From Peptoniphilus_A hominis (GTDB lineage Bacteria > Bacillota > Clostridia > Tissierellales > Peptoniphilaceae): DNA of 64,000 bases. The notes beneath the pieces are model-generated. The model made no database searches. It was not told where the DNA came from and saw only the letters and a list, made by a program, of their open reading frames with translations. A program made the position numbers and the translations under genes. The stretch's first letter is position 1; each line of letters starts with the position of its first letter. This document shows, piece by piece, positions 51,706-58,292 of the stretch. The DNA lies in contig NZ_JBBMFO010000001.1 of NCBI RefSeq assembly GCF_040096015.1, forward strand, positions 124,001 to 188,000, written 5' to 3'.

Positions 51706-52947
51706 ATGATTTTACACAGATGGGGGAAATATACAACAATTTCGGTGCCTGGAGGTACAACATATTACGCAAATCCAGGTGCAGAAGTGTTTTTAGGAAC
51801 GCAAAATATTGGAGATAGAGACCCTGGAGATGAGTGGATAAGTGGGTATGATGTTTATCGATTAACAAGAATAGAGAGTGTTCCAGGAGGACAATGGAAT
51901 GACCATCGAATTTGGGGAGTTTTAGTTGGTACTTACAGTTCATCATATAGAAAAAAAGGCTCTAAGATAGGTAAGGTTACTGATGAAAATAGAAGAGCTT
52001 ATCCAGATGACGGTCAAAAGGGCGATTATTGGTATATCTATGAGGGAGTAGATAACCAAGCACCTACAATCTCTGGTAAAGATGAGGACTTAGGTGGATT
52101 TAAAGCACCTTTTAAAAAGATCTTTAGTGTAAACGACCCAGACAGCAACGAGACCCTAAACGTCACAGTAAAACTCAACGCAGCAACAATCCGAACAATA
52201 AATAATGCGACAAAAGGCGAGTCTTACGAAATTGATATTGATAAGGAAAAATTTGATGGGTTAGAACTGAACAAAGAAAATACAATCGAGATTACGGTTA
52301 CCGACTCTAAAGAAGCAAGTGCTATCAGACGATATACTTTTAAAAAGATAAATTCTAACCCAGTTGTAACAGTGACTAATTCAAACCTTGGGGAGCAAAA
52401 TAAGCCCTTTAGTTTTTCTTTTAAGGCTAATGACCCAGATGGCGATGACATTACAGTTAAGGTCTATATCGACGATGTACAAGTCCAAGACCTTGGAAAA
52501 GTAACACCAGACCAATCAAAGACAGTTAGCATAGGTAAACTTGACTATGCCAAGTTAAAAAATGGAAACCACAAGATTAAAATTGAGGCGACGGATTCTT
52601 TTAACGCTAAGGGTGCTAACTACATTGAGTTTAGTAAAAACATCACTTATTGCTGGTACAGATTGACAAAAGAGGTTGACGCTCAACCGTCTGCAATAGT
52701 CACGAATGTGTTGGCTGAACTTGCCAAGGGTGCAAAACTTACTGTTAAAGTATCCTTAAATGCCAAGGACGCTAATCCAACTTGGGAAGTTGTTCCAGAA
52801 GAGTTAATTGGTCAAAAATATAATTTTAAGACTAAAACAAAAACTGCAGATAAGTGGTGTATTGGTGTGGAAGTTAGAATTGATAGAGACAAAACAGAAG
52901 AGGGTTTTTACTCATATTTCTATGGCTTTGTAGGAGCTTACATGTAA
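51706..52947 (+). CDS. Fibre/adhesin with Ig-like repeats
   Basis: A 413-residue protein. Residues 1-115 form a distinct tryptophan- and glycine-rich head. Residues 118-320 hold two Ig/cadherin-like repeats that contain VNDPDSNETLNVTV and ANDPDGDDITVKV, acidic loops that could bind calcium. The C-terminal 90 residues look like another beta domain. It is probably the receptor-binding tip. Confidence 0.65.
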   Translation: MILHRWGKYTTISVPGGTTYYANPGAEVFLGTQNIGDRDPGDEWISGYDVYRLTRIESVPGGQWNDHRIWGVLVGTYSSSYRKKGSKIGKVTDENRRAYPDDGQKGDYWYIYEGVDNQAPTISGKDEDLGGFKAPFKKIFSVNDPDSNETLNVTVKLNAATIRTINNATKGESYEIDIDKEKFDGLELNKENTIEITVTDSKEASAIRRYTFKKINSNPVVTVTNSNLGEQNKPFSFSFKANDPDGDDITVKVYIDDVQVQDLGKVTPDQSKTVSIGKLDYAKLKNGNHKIKIEATDSFNAKGANYIEFSKNITYCWYRLTKEVDAQPSAIVTNVLAELAKGAKLTVKVSLNAKDANPTWEVVPEELIGQKYNFKTKTKTADKWCIGVEVRIDRDKTEEGFYSYFYGFVGAYM

Positions 52948-52957
52948 GGAGGATATT

Positions 52958-53173
52958 ATGGCGGTAGAATTTATTAATGAGAAGTCTTTAAAGGAATTGC
53001 AAAAGGCTGGGGACTCTGGGGCAATCCTAGAGGAACTTAAACAGATTAATGACGGAAATTTAGCACTTGCTGAGGCAGTTGCAACAAACTATGAGACAAA
53101 CCTCGAAAGGGCAGAAAAGACGGATGAAGTTTTAGCTACAATTTATGAAACTATTTTAGGAGGTCAAGCATGA
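52958..53173 (+). CDS. Small helical protein after the fibres
   Basis: A 71-residue helical protein with AGGAGG before the ATG. It lies in the place of XkdX-region proteins of Gram-positive phages. Function unknown. Confidence 0.55.
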   Translation: MAVEFINEKSLKELQKAGDSGAILEELKQINDGNLALAEAVATNYETNLERAEKTDEVLATIYETILGGQA

Positions 53174-53325
53174 TTGATTTATATGTTGGATTAGTAATTA
53201 GAGGAAGAAGAACTTGTGATGTAAACAACAAGGATGTAAAGTTAGTTCCTGCCAATTTAAGGGATGCGGTTATCGCAGAACTTAAGGGACAAGGATATGA
53301 CGAAAATGGTAAAAAGATTAAATAA
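53170..53325 (+). CDS. CD1375-like small phage protein, first copy
   Basis: A 51-residue protein beginning MIDLYVGLVIRGRRTCDV. The ATG overlaps the previous stop, and TTAGGAGGTCAAGC gives a strong ribosome site. Very short proteins of this type lie between fibres and lysis genes in Clostridia prophages. The second copy follows. Confidence 0.6.
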   Translation: MIDLYVGLVIRGRRTCDVNNKDVKLVPANLRDAVIAELKGQGYDENGKKIK

Positions 53326-53395
53326 GGTATTAATTGGATTTGCTTTAGCAAGTCTTTTTTTATACGAATTTTTGAATAGGAGAGGAGGTGTAAGT

Positions 53396-53560
53396 ATGCT
53401 AGATCTATATGTTGGATTGGTATCTCGCCAAAGAAGAACTTGCAATCCTGAAAATAAAAAGGTTAGACAAGTGCCAAAGATTTGGAGAGAGGCAGTTCTT
53501 GAGGATTTAAAGGCTCTTGGTCTTGATGCTGATGGTATGCCAATTGACATCGAGGGTTAA
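53396..53560 (+). CDS. CD1375-like small phage protein, second copy
   Basis: A 54-residue protein beginning MLDLYVGLVSRQRRTCN, a paralogue of the previous gene. GAGGAGGTG precedes its ATG. The frame is open upstream to an ATG at 53297, which would add a predicted membrane segment (VLIGFALASLFLYEFL). Either a longer membrane-anchored form exists or the extra part is non-coding. Confidence 0.6.
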   Translation: MLDLYVGLVSRQRRTCNPENKKVRQVPKIWREAVLEDLKALGLDADGMPIDIEG

Positions 53561-53611
53561 ACTTTAGGGAGGCTTAGTCCTCCCTTAAAATTTTAAAGGA
53601 GAGGTGACAGC

Positions 53612-53962
53612 ATGGAAAATGAAAGAATAACGGATCATGAAATTAGGATTGCCAAGCTTGAAGAAAATGATAAAACGCAGGATAAGAGAATCGAAATGCA
53701 CGGAAAGCAGATTGATGAACAAAAGGAGTTAAGTAGAAGGCAAGACTTAAATATAGAGATTATAAAAAAAGATGTGTCAAACATCGATAGGACAACAAAA
53801 AAGACTGATGACAAGATAGACAAGCTATATATAGACAGGATATCAGACCACTACATCAAGCCTAATGAGAGGACTAAGAAGTACATCGACGATGCGGTTA
53901 AGGTTGTATTTGGGATAATTATTGCAGCCTTTGTTTACTTCCTTTTCCCTGGTCTTAGGTAG
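53612..53962 (+). CDS. XhlA-like lysis accessory protein
   Basis: A 116-residue protein with a long charged coiled coil (residues 1-75) and a C-terminal membrane segment (VVFGIIIAAFVYFLFPG), the layout of haemolysin XhlA. It precedes endolysin and holin genes, so it probably helps membrane lysis. Confidence 0.75.
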   Translation: MENERITDHEIRIAKLEENDKTQDKRIEMHGKQIDEQKELSRRQDLNIEIIKKDVSNIDRTTKKTDDKIDKLYIDRISDHYIKPNERTKKYIDDAVKVVFGIIIAAFVYFLFPGLR

Positions 53963-53973
53963 GAGGTGGAAAA

Positions 53974-54597
53974 ATGCTTGATAAAAATAAGGTAGAAAAG
54001 TTTATTAAGGCGGCTATGGTATATGAGGGTGATTTATATTCACAAGCCAAGAGAATGGAAAAAGGGTACAGTGACTGCTCCTCTATCCCATACAAGGCTT
54101 TGAAGGATACTGGTATGCTTGATACATCACAAACTCAAAGGACAATATCCACTAAGTTTATGAGAGATGGCGACCCAAGAATGTATCAAATACCAATGGC
54201 AAAGCTAGAGAGAGGAGATCTCCTCTGGTGGCAGAAACCTGGTATCAACTATTACTATGGACACACTGGGATATATCTTGGAGATGGTAAGGTCCTAGAG
54301 GCTATCAAGCCAAGGGCTAAGATTACAAGTATCAAAAGGTTGCCTTGGCAGAGGGCTTACAGGATTAAGTCCTTGGAGTCTAGTGGCAAGGTCACACCAC
54401 CTACTAAGCCTAAGGTAGAGCCTAAAGTTGGTCCTTATGTACCAATTATAGTTAGGGGTAAGACTGTCAAGGCTGCAATCCTAATCGACAATGTATCCTA
54501 TATCACAGTCAAGGGCAAAAATGTATCTGTAAGAGACTTCTTTGAAACTCTTGGCATGACTGTAACTTGGAAGGATAGGAAAATTTATGTCGACTAG
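53974..54597 (+). CDS. Endolysin: NlpC/P60 peptidase with a C-terminal stalk-like domain
   Basis: A 207-residue protein. NlpC/P60 catalytic residues are C35 (GYSDCSSIPY) and H97 (YYGHTGIYLGDGK). The last 55 residues (KTVKAAILIDNVSYITVKG...) resemble a copper-amine-oxidase N-terminal-like wall-associated domain. It has no signal peptide, so it needs the holin. It is a paralogue of the peptidase fused to the tail hub. Confidence 0.87.
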   Translation: MLDKNKVEKFIKAAMVYEGDLYSQAKRMEKGYSDCSSIPYKALKDTGMLDTSQTQRTISTKFMRDGDPRMYQIPMAKLERGDLLWWQKPGINYYYGHTGIYLGDGKVLEAIKPRAKITSIKRLPWQRAYRIKSLESSGKVTPPTKPKVEPKVGPYVPIIVRGKTVKAAILIDNVSYITVKGKNVSVRDFFETLGMTVTWKDRKIYVD

Positions 54598-54847
54598 GAA
54601 GAAAAAGAAAGGCAAGGGACAGTACAGCAAGGCTCTTGTGACTATGATAATTTGCTTAAATATCGTATTTACAATAGCAGTATTTTTTGTCTTTGCAAGG
54701 ACTGGAAGTGAGCCAAGTACACTGATAGCTACTTGGTTTTCTTTTACCACTGTGGAGCTTTGGTCTCTTGCAAGAATTAAGAAAAAGAAAATCGACAGAG
54801 AAATAAACGAGATAAAGTATGGAGGTAGTGATTATGACAGCCAATAA
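54587..54847 (+). CDS. Small membrane protein, possible holin partner
   Basis: An 86-residue protein with a very basic N-terminus, two membrane segments (about 18-38 and 46-62) and a charged tail. It overlaps the endolysin end. It could be a holin, antiholin or accessory; the neighbour is the better holin candidate. Confidence 0.6.
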   Translation: MSTRKKKKGKGQYSKALVTMIICLNIVFTIAVFFVFARTGSEPSTLIATWFSFTTVELWSLARIKKKKIDREINEIKYGGSDYDSQ

Positions 54848-55142
54848 CATTTTTTATGTAGTTTTGTCAATCGTGAGTGTTTTGGTAACAGGGGTACTTG
54901 TGCCAGTGCTTAAACAAAAGTATGGCAAGGAGAAAGTCCTTAGTATTATGGAGGCAGTGGATATAGCAGTTAAGGCTGCAGAGCAAATCTACAAGGAAAC
55001 TGGTCAAGGAAATCTAAAAAAGCAGTATGTTTTGATGAGACTTAATGAGCAAGGTTTTAAAGTGACCGAAAAGGAACTTGATGACATGATTGAGGCAAGT
55101 GTCCTTGAGTTAAATCGATGGAAGATGGAAATTAGTAAATAA
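54834..55142 (+). CDS. Phage holin, LLH family
   Basis: About 102 residues from ATG at 54834 behind GGAGG. One N-terminal membrane segment is followed by KYGKEKVLSIMEAVDIAVKAAEQIYKE, the hallmark of LLH-type holins. It should permeabilise the membrane to release the endolysin. Confidence 0.82.
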   Translation: MTANNIFYVVLSIVSVLVTGVLVPVLKQKYGKEKVLSIMEAVDIAVKAAEQIYKETGQGNLKKQYVLMRLNEQGFKVTEKELDDMIEASVLELNRWKMEISK

Positions 55143-55151
55143 AATTATGAA

Positions 55152-55409
55152 ATGAAACTTAGTATAAGATATAAGCCAAGATGTATCGACAGACCTTGGC
55201 TTATAAAAAGGGTTAATGGCAAGTATGGGCAACACGCCCACATGAAGTCCAAAAAGGACGCAGTTAAACTTAGAAATTTGTTGGATAAAAATTTGATGCC
55301 CTATAGTGATGACTTTAAAATTGCTGCAAAAAGACTTTTGACTGATAAAGAGTTTAAAAGGCTAGAAAATAGCAATTCAAAGACATATAAAGGTATTAAA
55401 AGAAATTAA
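55152..55409 (+). CDS. Small basic protein after the holin
   Basis: An 85-residue basic protein. The C-terminal half is helical (DDFKIAAKRLLTDKEFKRLEN). The ribosome site is poor. Unknown; it ends the lysis operon before a strong terminator. Confidence 0.5.
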   Translation: MKLSIRYKPRCIDRPWLIKRVNGKYGQHAHMKSKKDAVKLRNLLDKNLMPYSDDFKIAAKRLLTDKEFKRLENSNSKTYKGIKRN

Positions 55410-55481
55410 AAAGGCTTATATGAGCCTTGTAGAGAGATGTTTTACAGAAAAATTTTTGTTTTTAATACTTTTAAGATAATT

Positions 55482-55513
55482 AGCCTGGGGATATAAATCC
55501 CTGGGCTTTTTTT
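55482..55513 (+). terminator. Intrinsic terminator of the late operon
   Basis: An 11-bp stem (AGCCTGGGGAT with ATCCCTGGGCT, two G-T pairs) with loop ATAA is followed by seven T. It closes the tail-lysis operon. Confidence 0.9.
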
Positions 55514-55521
55514 ATTGCAAT

Positions 55522-55592
55522 AAAAAATGGGCAGAGTTAACTGCCCAGTAAAGTATGGTGAAAATTTTTGAATCGCCAAAATACTTTTACGC
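55522..55592 (-). ncRNA. Candidate small RNA cassette 1 (leftward)
   Basis: On the minus strand an extended -10 TGTTATAAT (TATAAT at 55599-55604) predicts a start near 55592. The next bases, GTAAAAGTAT, pair with ATACTTTAC (one bulge) around a loop of about 24 bases. Directly after comes a terminator: TGGGCAG stem (55528-55547), loop TTAACT, then six T. The predicted RNA is about 71 bases with no open frame. Confidence 0.55.
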
Positions 55593-55621
55593 ACCTAAAT
55601 TATAACACAACTTATAAAAAT

Positions 55622-55764
55622 ATAAAATGGGCGGAAGTTAATCCGCCCAACAGAAAGTAAGAAAAAACCTAATTAAAGGAATTTTCCAAAGGCACACATA
55701 AGTTTAGAGCCACCCCCGCTATCGCAGGGAAAAGGACACTTAAACTGTGTGCCTACATCGATGT
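55622..55764 (-). ncRNA. Candidate small RNA cassette 2 (leftward)
   Basis: The minus-strand extended -10 TGATATACT (TATACT at 55771-55776) predicts a start near 55764. The RNA begins with self-complementary ATCGAT, then a GGCACACA/TGTGTGCC stem encloses GTTTA/TAAAC and a G/C-rich hairpin (55702-55745). A terminator-like stem TGGGCGGA (55628-55649), loop TTAACT, and a T-rich tract ends it. Stem and loop mirror the terminator of cassette 1. Confidence 0.55.
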
Positions 55765-55829
55765 AAGACAAGTATATCACAATAATTTTAAAATGAATTA
55801 AAAAATTTTAAAATATTTTATAAAAATTG

Positions 55830-55858
55830 TTGACATTGTTCGACAAGTGCTATATAAT
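55830..55858 (+). promoter_or_regulatory. Accessory promoter 1 with TTGTTCGACAA operator
   Basis: TTGACA (55830-55835), 17-bp spacer, TATAAT (55853-55858). TTGTTCGACAA (55836-55846), a near-palindrome, fills the spacer. The transcript leader begins AGAAAGTAAG. The same arrangement occurs twice more downstream. Confidence 0.85.
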
Positions 55859-55906
55859 ATAATCAGAAAGTAAGAAGTAACCAAATTAAAAAAAAGGAGT
55901 TAAACC

Positions 55907-56236
55907 ATGAAAAAGAAATTAAACCAAAACTTAACTAACGAACAAATCGAAAGACTAATCAACGCAGGAGCAAGCAGATGGACAAAGTACGAAAGAGACA
56001 GGCTCTATATTAAAAGGCTTGCAGATCTAATCGGATTAAGCTACACAAAGTACAACACAGGAAACATTTCAAGTGCAGAACTTAACGGTGAAACAATCTC
56101 AAACTCTGAATGTATAAGAATTTTAGCAGCTCTTGATAAAGCTTACATCGACCTTAAAACTAGCACAATCTACATCGATGGCAGAGACGATGCTGCAGAA
56201 GTTATAATTGCAGGCTTAGAAAATTATTTGGCATAA
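55907..56236 (+). CDS. Accessory protein of unknown function (109 residues)
   Basis: GCAGGAGCAAGC-type composition gives ASRWTKYERDRLYIKRLADLIGL, then YNTGNISSAELNGETISNSE and a DLKTSTIYIDG segment. I recall similar proteins in Firmicutes mobile DNA but no defined function. AAAAGGAG precedes the ATG. It is first in the accessory region, under the shared operator; position and size fit an anti-defence or regulatory role, which is only inference. Confidence 0.65.
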   Translation: MKKKLNQNLTNEQIERLINAGASRWTKYERDRLYIKRLADLIGLSYTKYNTGNISSAELNGETISNSECIRILAALDKAYIDLKTSTIYIDGRDDAAEVIIAGLENYLA

Positions 56237-56398
56237 GAAAAAGGAGCTGATAACAGCTCCTCTTCTTTTAACGCTAGTGTCGTTAAATATTAACATTTTT
56301 CAATCCGCAGCCATTAAATGGCTGAAATACTAGCGTTATTGCATATAAATATGTTTCAATCCGCAATCAAAAATATCGTGCAACCGATTTCTTGATTG
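56235..56398 (-). ncRNA. Candidate small RNA cassette 3 with two CRISPR-repeat-like units (leftward)
   Basis: A perfect minus-strand promoter predicts a start at 56397-56398, exactly the first base of a hairpin (CAATCAA/TTGATTG, 56398-56364) followed by GCGGATTGAAAC (56364-56353). After 28 bases a second hairpin, CAGCCAT-TTA-ATGGCTG (56324-56308), is followed by GCGGATTGAAAA (56308-56297). The second unit is enclosed by TAACGCTAGT/ACTAGCGTTA. A terminator stem (56242-56261) with TTTTTCTT ends the RNA at about 160 bases. GGATTGAAAC is the classic 3' end of many type I and III CRISPR repeats. No open frame. Confidence 0.65.
56242..56269. terminator. Bidirectional terminator
   Basis: Perfect 8-bp stem AGGAGCTG-ATAA-CAGCTCCT. 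T-rich on the plus strand (TCTTCTTTT) after the 109-residue gene, and TTTTTCTT on the minus strand at the end of RNA cassette 3. Confidence 0.8.
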
Positions 56399-56404
56399 GA
56401 CTTA

Positions 56405-56433
56405 ATTATATAATGGGCGACAGACTTTGTCAA
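56405..56433 (-). promoter_or_regulatory. Consensus promoter of RNA cassette 3
   Basis: Minus strand TTGACA (56428-56433), exactly 17 bp, TATAAT (56405-56410): both hexamers match the sigma-A consensus perfectly. There is no ribosome site or frame downstream. Confidence 0.85.
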
Positions 56434-56478
56434 TGATAAAAAAATTAAAAAAAAACTTGAAAAATTTTAAAATTATTG

Positions 56479-56507
56479 TTGACATTGTTCGACAACTGGG
56501 GTATAAT
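56479..56507 (+). promoter_or_regulatory. Accessory promoter 2 with TTGTTCGACAA operator
   Basis: TTGACA (56479-56484), 17 bp, TATAAT (56502-56507), with TTGTTCGACAA at 56485-56495. The leader again contains AGAAAGTAAG. It is divergent from the RNA cassette 3 promoter, 46 bp apart. Confidence 0.85.
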
Positions 56508-56559
56508 AAATATAGAAAGTAAGGAAAGTAAGAAAATAAAAATTAAAGGAGAAACAAAA

Positions 56560-56880
56560 ATGAAAAAGAATTTAAACGAAGTATTAACAATGGTAGCAGA
56601 AGAACAATGGCAAGAACTTTACAACAATCTAGGATGGACATACATGGAAGCAATCCTAAATCAAGACGGCTCAATCGAATACAGAATTGAAGATAACCTA
56701 TCTGACGACGAAGAAGAAATAGTAGCAATCCTGCCATTAAAGCCAAGCTACTGGGCAGATACACTCACTGACTGGGATCTATACGACGAAGCAAACAACA
56801 CAGTAAATACTGATGCAGACCAAGAAAAAATAAATGAATTTATCGAAGAAGTTTTAAAAGACGCTTTTGTAGAAAGATAA
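56560..56880 (+). CDS. Acidic accessory protein
   Basis: About 106 residues from ATG at 56560 behind AAAGGAGAA. Strongly acidic (NLSDDEEEIVAIL, DEANNTVNTDADQEK). Unrecognised; the charge would suit a DNA or nucleic-acid mimic, a common style among phage inhibitors, but nothing in the sequence proves it. It starts an operon with the next two genes. Confidence 0.6.
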   Translation: MKKNLNEVLTMVAEEQWQELYNNLGWTYMEAILNQDGSIEYRIEDNLSDDEEEIVAILPLKPSYWADTLTDWDLYDEANNTVNTDADQEKINEFIEEVLKDAFVER

Positions 56881-56889
56881 GGAGAACTT

Positions 56890-57069
56890 ATGGCAAACTT
56901 AACAAAAAATAACAGAATAGCAATAAGGGTGGATGACCTCGTAAAAGAGGTTATCCAAGCTCAAGCAAAAAAGGAAAATCGTAGCATGAGTAACCTTATA
57001 GAAAATCTTATACTTTATACTTATGCAGACGAGATTGAGAAATTGAGAAAAGAAAAGGGCATAAAATGA
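56890..57069 (+). CDS. Ribbon-helix-helix protein (59 residues)
   Basis: ATG at 56890 follows AAGGAGAACTT; the frame ends at 57069, overlapping the next ATG. The product has NRIAIRVDDLVKEVIQAQA and ENRSMSNLIENLILY, an Arc/CopG-type ribbon-helix-helix. It is the best local candidate to bind the TTGTTCGACAA operators of this region. Confidence 0.65.
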   Translation: MANLTKNNRIAIRVDDLVKEVIQAQAKKENRSMSNLIENLILYTYADEIEKLRKEKGIK

Positions 57070-57902
57070 AAAGCGTTGAATTTGTAAAAATTATAAAAGG
57101 TAATGGTTATACCACAAAAATTGAAATTGATGAGAACCAAAAAATATACGATAGCATATACTGTACAACTTACATTGGGACGCAAAAAATCGAAAAATGC
57201 ACAATTAGAAGTTTGAGTGACAGGATAGAAGTACGATTTAACAACGTTACAGATGTAGACTGCATAGGTCAAAAAGTGGTAGGCATTTATGTTTTTGACC
57301 CTGACGCAAGAGAAGAACTTGATGAAGTTATAAAAAAGATGAGATCTATAAAAGATTACCAAGACCAGTATGTCCTTGATGACAAGGAAAAAGCAATCCT
57401 TGACGCTGATACAATCGAGTTTGGCTACGACCCATACGAGATGAGGGTAAAATTAACATCAACTCCAGTAGTGGCTTACATCAAAAAATATTTTGAAAGC
57501 CATGACCACCTTGATTTTAAATTGGATCACTACGAATTAACTAACAGAGTGAGAAGAAGTGAGGACTTAAGAGCCTACACTATTAAAAATGGCAAGCCAT
57601 CTGGTTTTTATACAATTGCCGATATCCCTGCAGAACTTTTTGAAAAAGTTGTAATCTTTGAACTGGAGAAATTTTTAAAAGAAATCGAAGATGAGAAAAA
57701 AGCTGAGGAAGAAAAAGACATAAAACGAGAAGAAAAAATAAAAGCACTTGCGCAAAAGGCAAAAGAAACTGGTGAAAAGCAAGTATTATCTCATTATTTT
57801 GTTGAGTGCACAGACGACGAAGAGGACTGCGACTTAGATCTCGTTGAAATCTTAGTAGATGAGGACGGAAAAACATCAAAAAGAATTACTCATACTTATT
57901 AA
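57066..57902 (+). CDS. Accessory protein of unknown function (278 residues)
   Basis: A soluble protein. An N-terminal beta-rich part (VEFVKIIKGNGYTTKIEIDE), a WYL-less central segment with DTIEFGYDPYEMRVKL, and a strongly charged coiled coil (about residues 200-245) near an acidic C-terminus (CTDDEEDCDLDLVEI). It overlaps the RHH gene by four bases, so it is co-expressed. I recognise no family. Confidence 0.55.
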   Translation: MKSVEFVKIIKGNGYTTKIEIDENQKIYDSIYCTTYIGTQKIEKCTIRSLSDRIEVRFNNVTDVDCIGQKVVGIYVFDPDAREELDEVIKKMRSIKDYQDQYVLDDKEKAILDADTIEFGYDPYEMRVKLTSTPVVAYIKKYFESHDHLDFKLDHYELTNRVRRSEDLRAYTIKNGKPSGFYTIADIPAELFEKVVIFELEKFLKEIEDEKKAEEEKDIKREEKIKALAQKAKETGEKQVLSHYFVECTDDEEDCDLDLVEILVDEDGKTSKRITHTY

Positions 57903-57933
57903 AAAATTTTTTGAAAAAACTTTTAAAATAATG

Positions 57934-57962
57934 TTGACAATGTTCGACAAGTGGGCTATAAT
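57934..57962 (+). promoter_or_regulatory. Accessory promoter 3 with TGTTCGACAA operator
   Basis: TTGACA (57934-57939), 17 bp, TATAAT (57957-57962), with ATGTTCGACAA at 57940-57950 and CAGAAAGTAAG in the leader. Third copy of the shared promoter. Confidence 0.85.
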
Positions 57963-58014
57963 GTAATCAGAAAGTAAGAGATAGCACTAAATGTATTAAA
58001 GGAGATTAAAAAAA

Positions 58015-58239
58015 ATGAAAAAGAATTTATTAAACTACGAAAACCTAATGAATGTAAACTACGACGGAGATAATGAAATTTACGAACTTGAATTTCAAAC
58101 TGATGGTAAATCCTATTTTATATGCGTAAATGCAGCCGACCACGAAGCAGCAGCAATTGATGAAGATTATTTTGACAATAAAAAATTAGTTGAAGAAATC
58201 ATAGAAACAACTGACGAAGAAGAAATTGAAGAAAATTAA
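58015..58239 (+). CDS. Small acidic accessory protein
   Basis: A 74-residue protein with a very acidic C-terminus (IETTDEEEIEEN). AAAGGAG precedes the ATG. It begins MKKNLL, like the acidic protein under promoter 2. It forms a one-gene unit with its own promoter and terminator. Unknown function. Confidence 0.6.
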   Translation: MKKNLLNYENLMNVNYDGDNEIYELEFQTDGKSYFICVNAADHEAAAIDEDYFDNKKLVEEIIETTDEEEIEEN

Positions 58240-58251
58240 ATAAAAAAAATA

Positions 58252-58282
58252 AGCCCTGCTTGATGCGGGGCTTTTATTTTTT
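58252..58282 (+). terminator. Intrinsic terminator
   Basis: Stem AGCCCTGC-TTGAT-GCGGGGCT (one G-T) followed by TTTATTTTTT. It ends the accessory region. Confidence 0.88.
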
Positions 58283-58292
58283 GTGACTTTAG

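Noticed and set aside
56297..56365. A short CRISPR array
   Set aside because: Only two units, with different hairpin sequences and no equal-length spacer; no cas genes. Treated as solitary repeat-like units instead.
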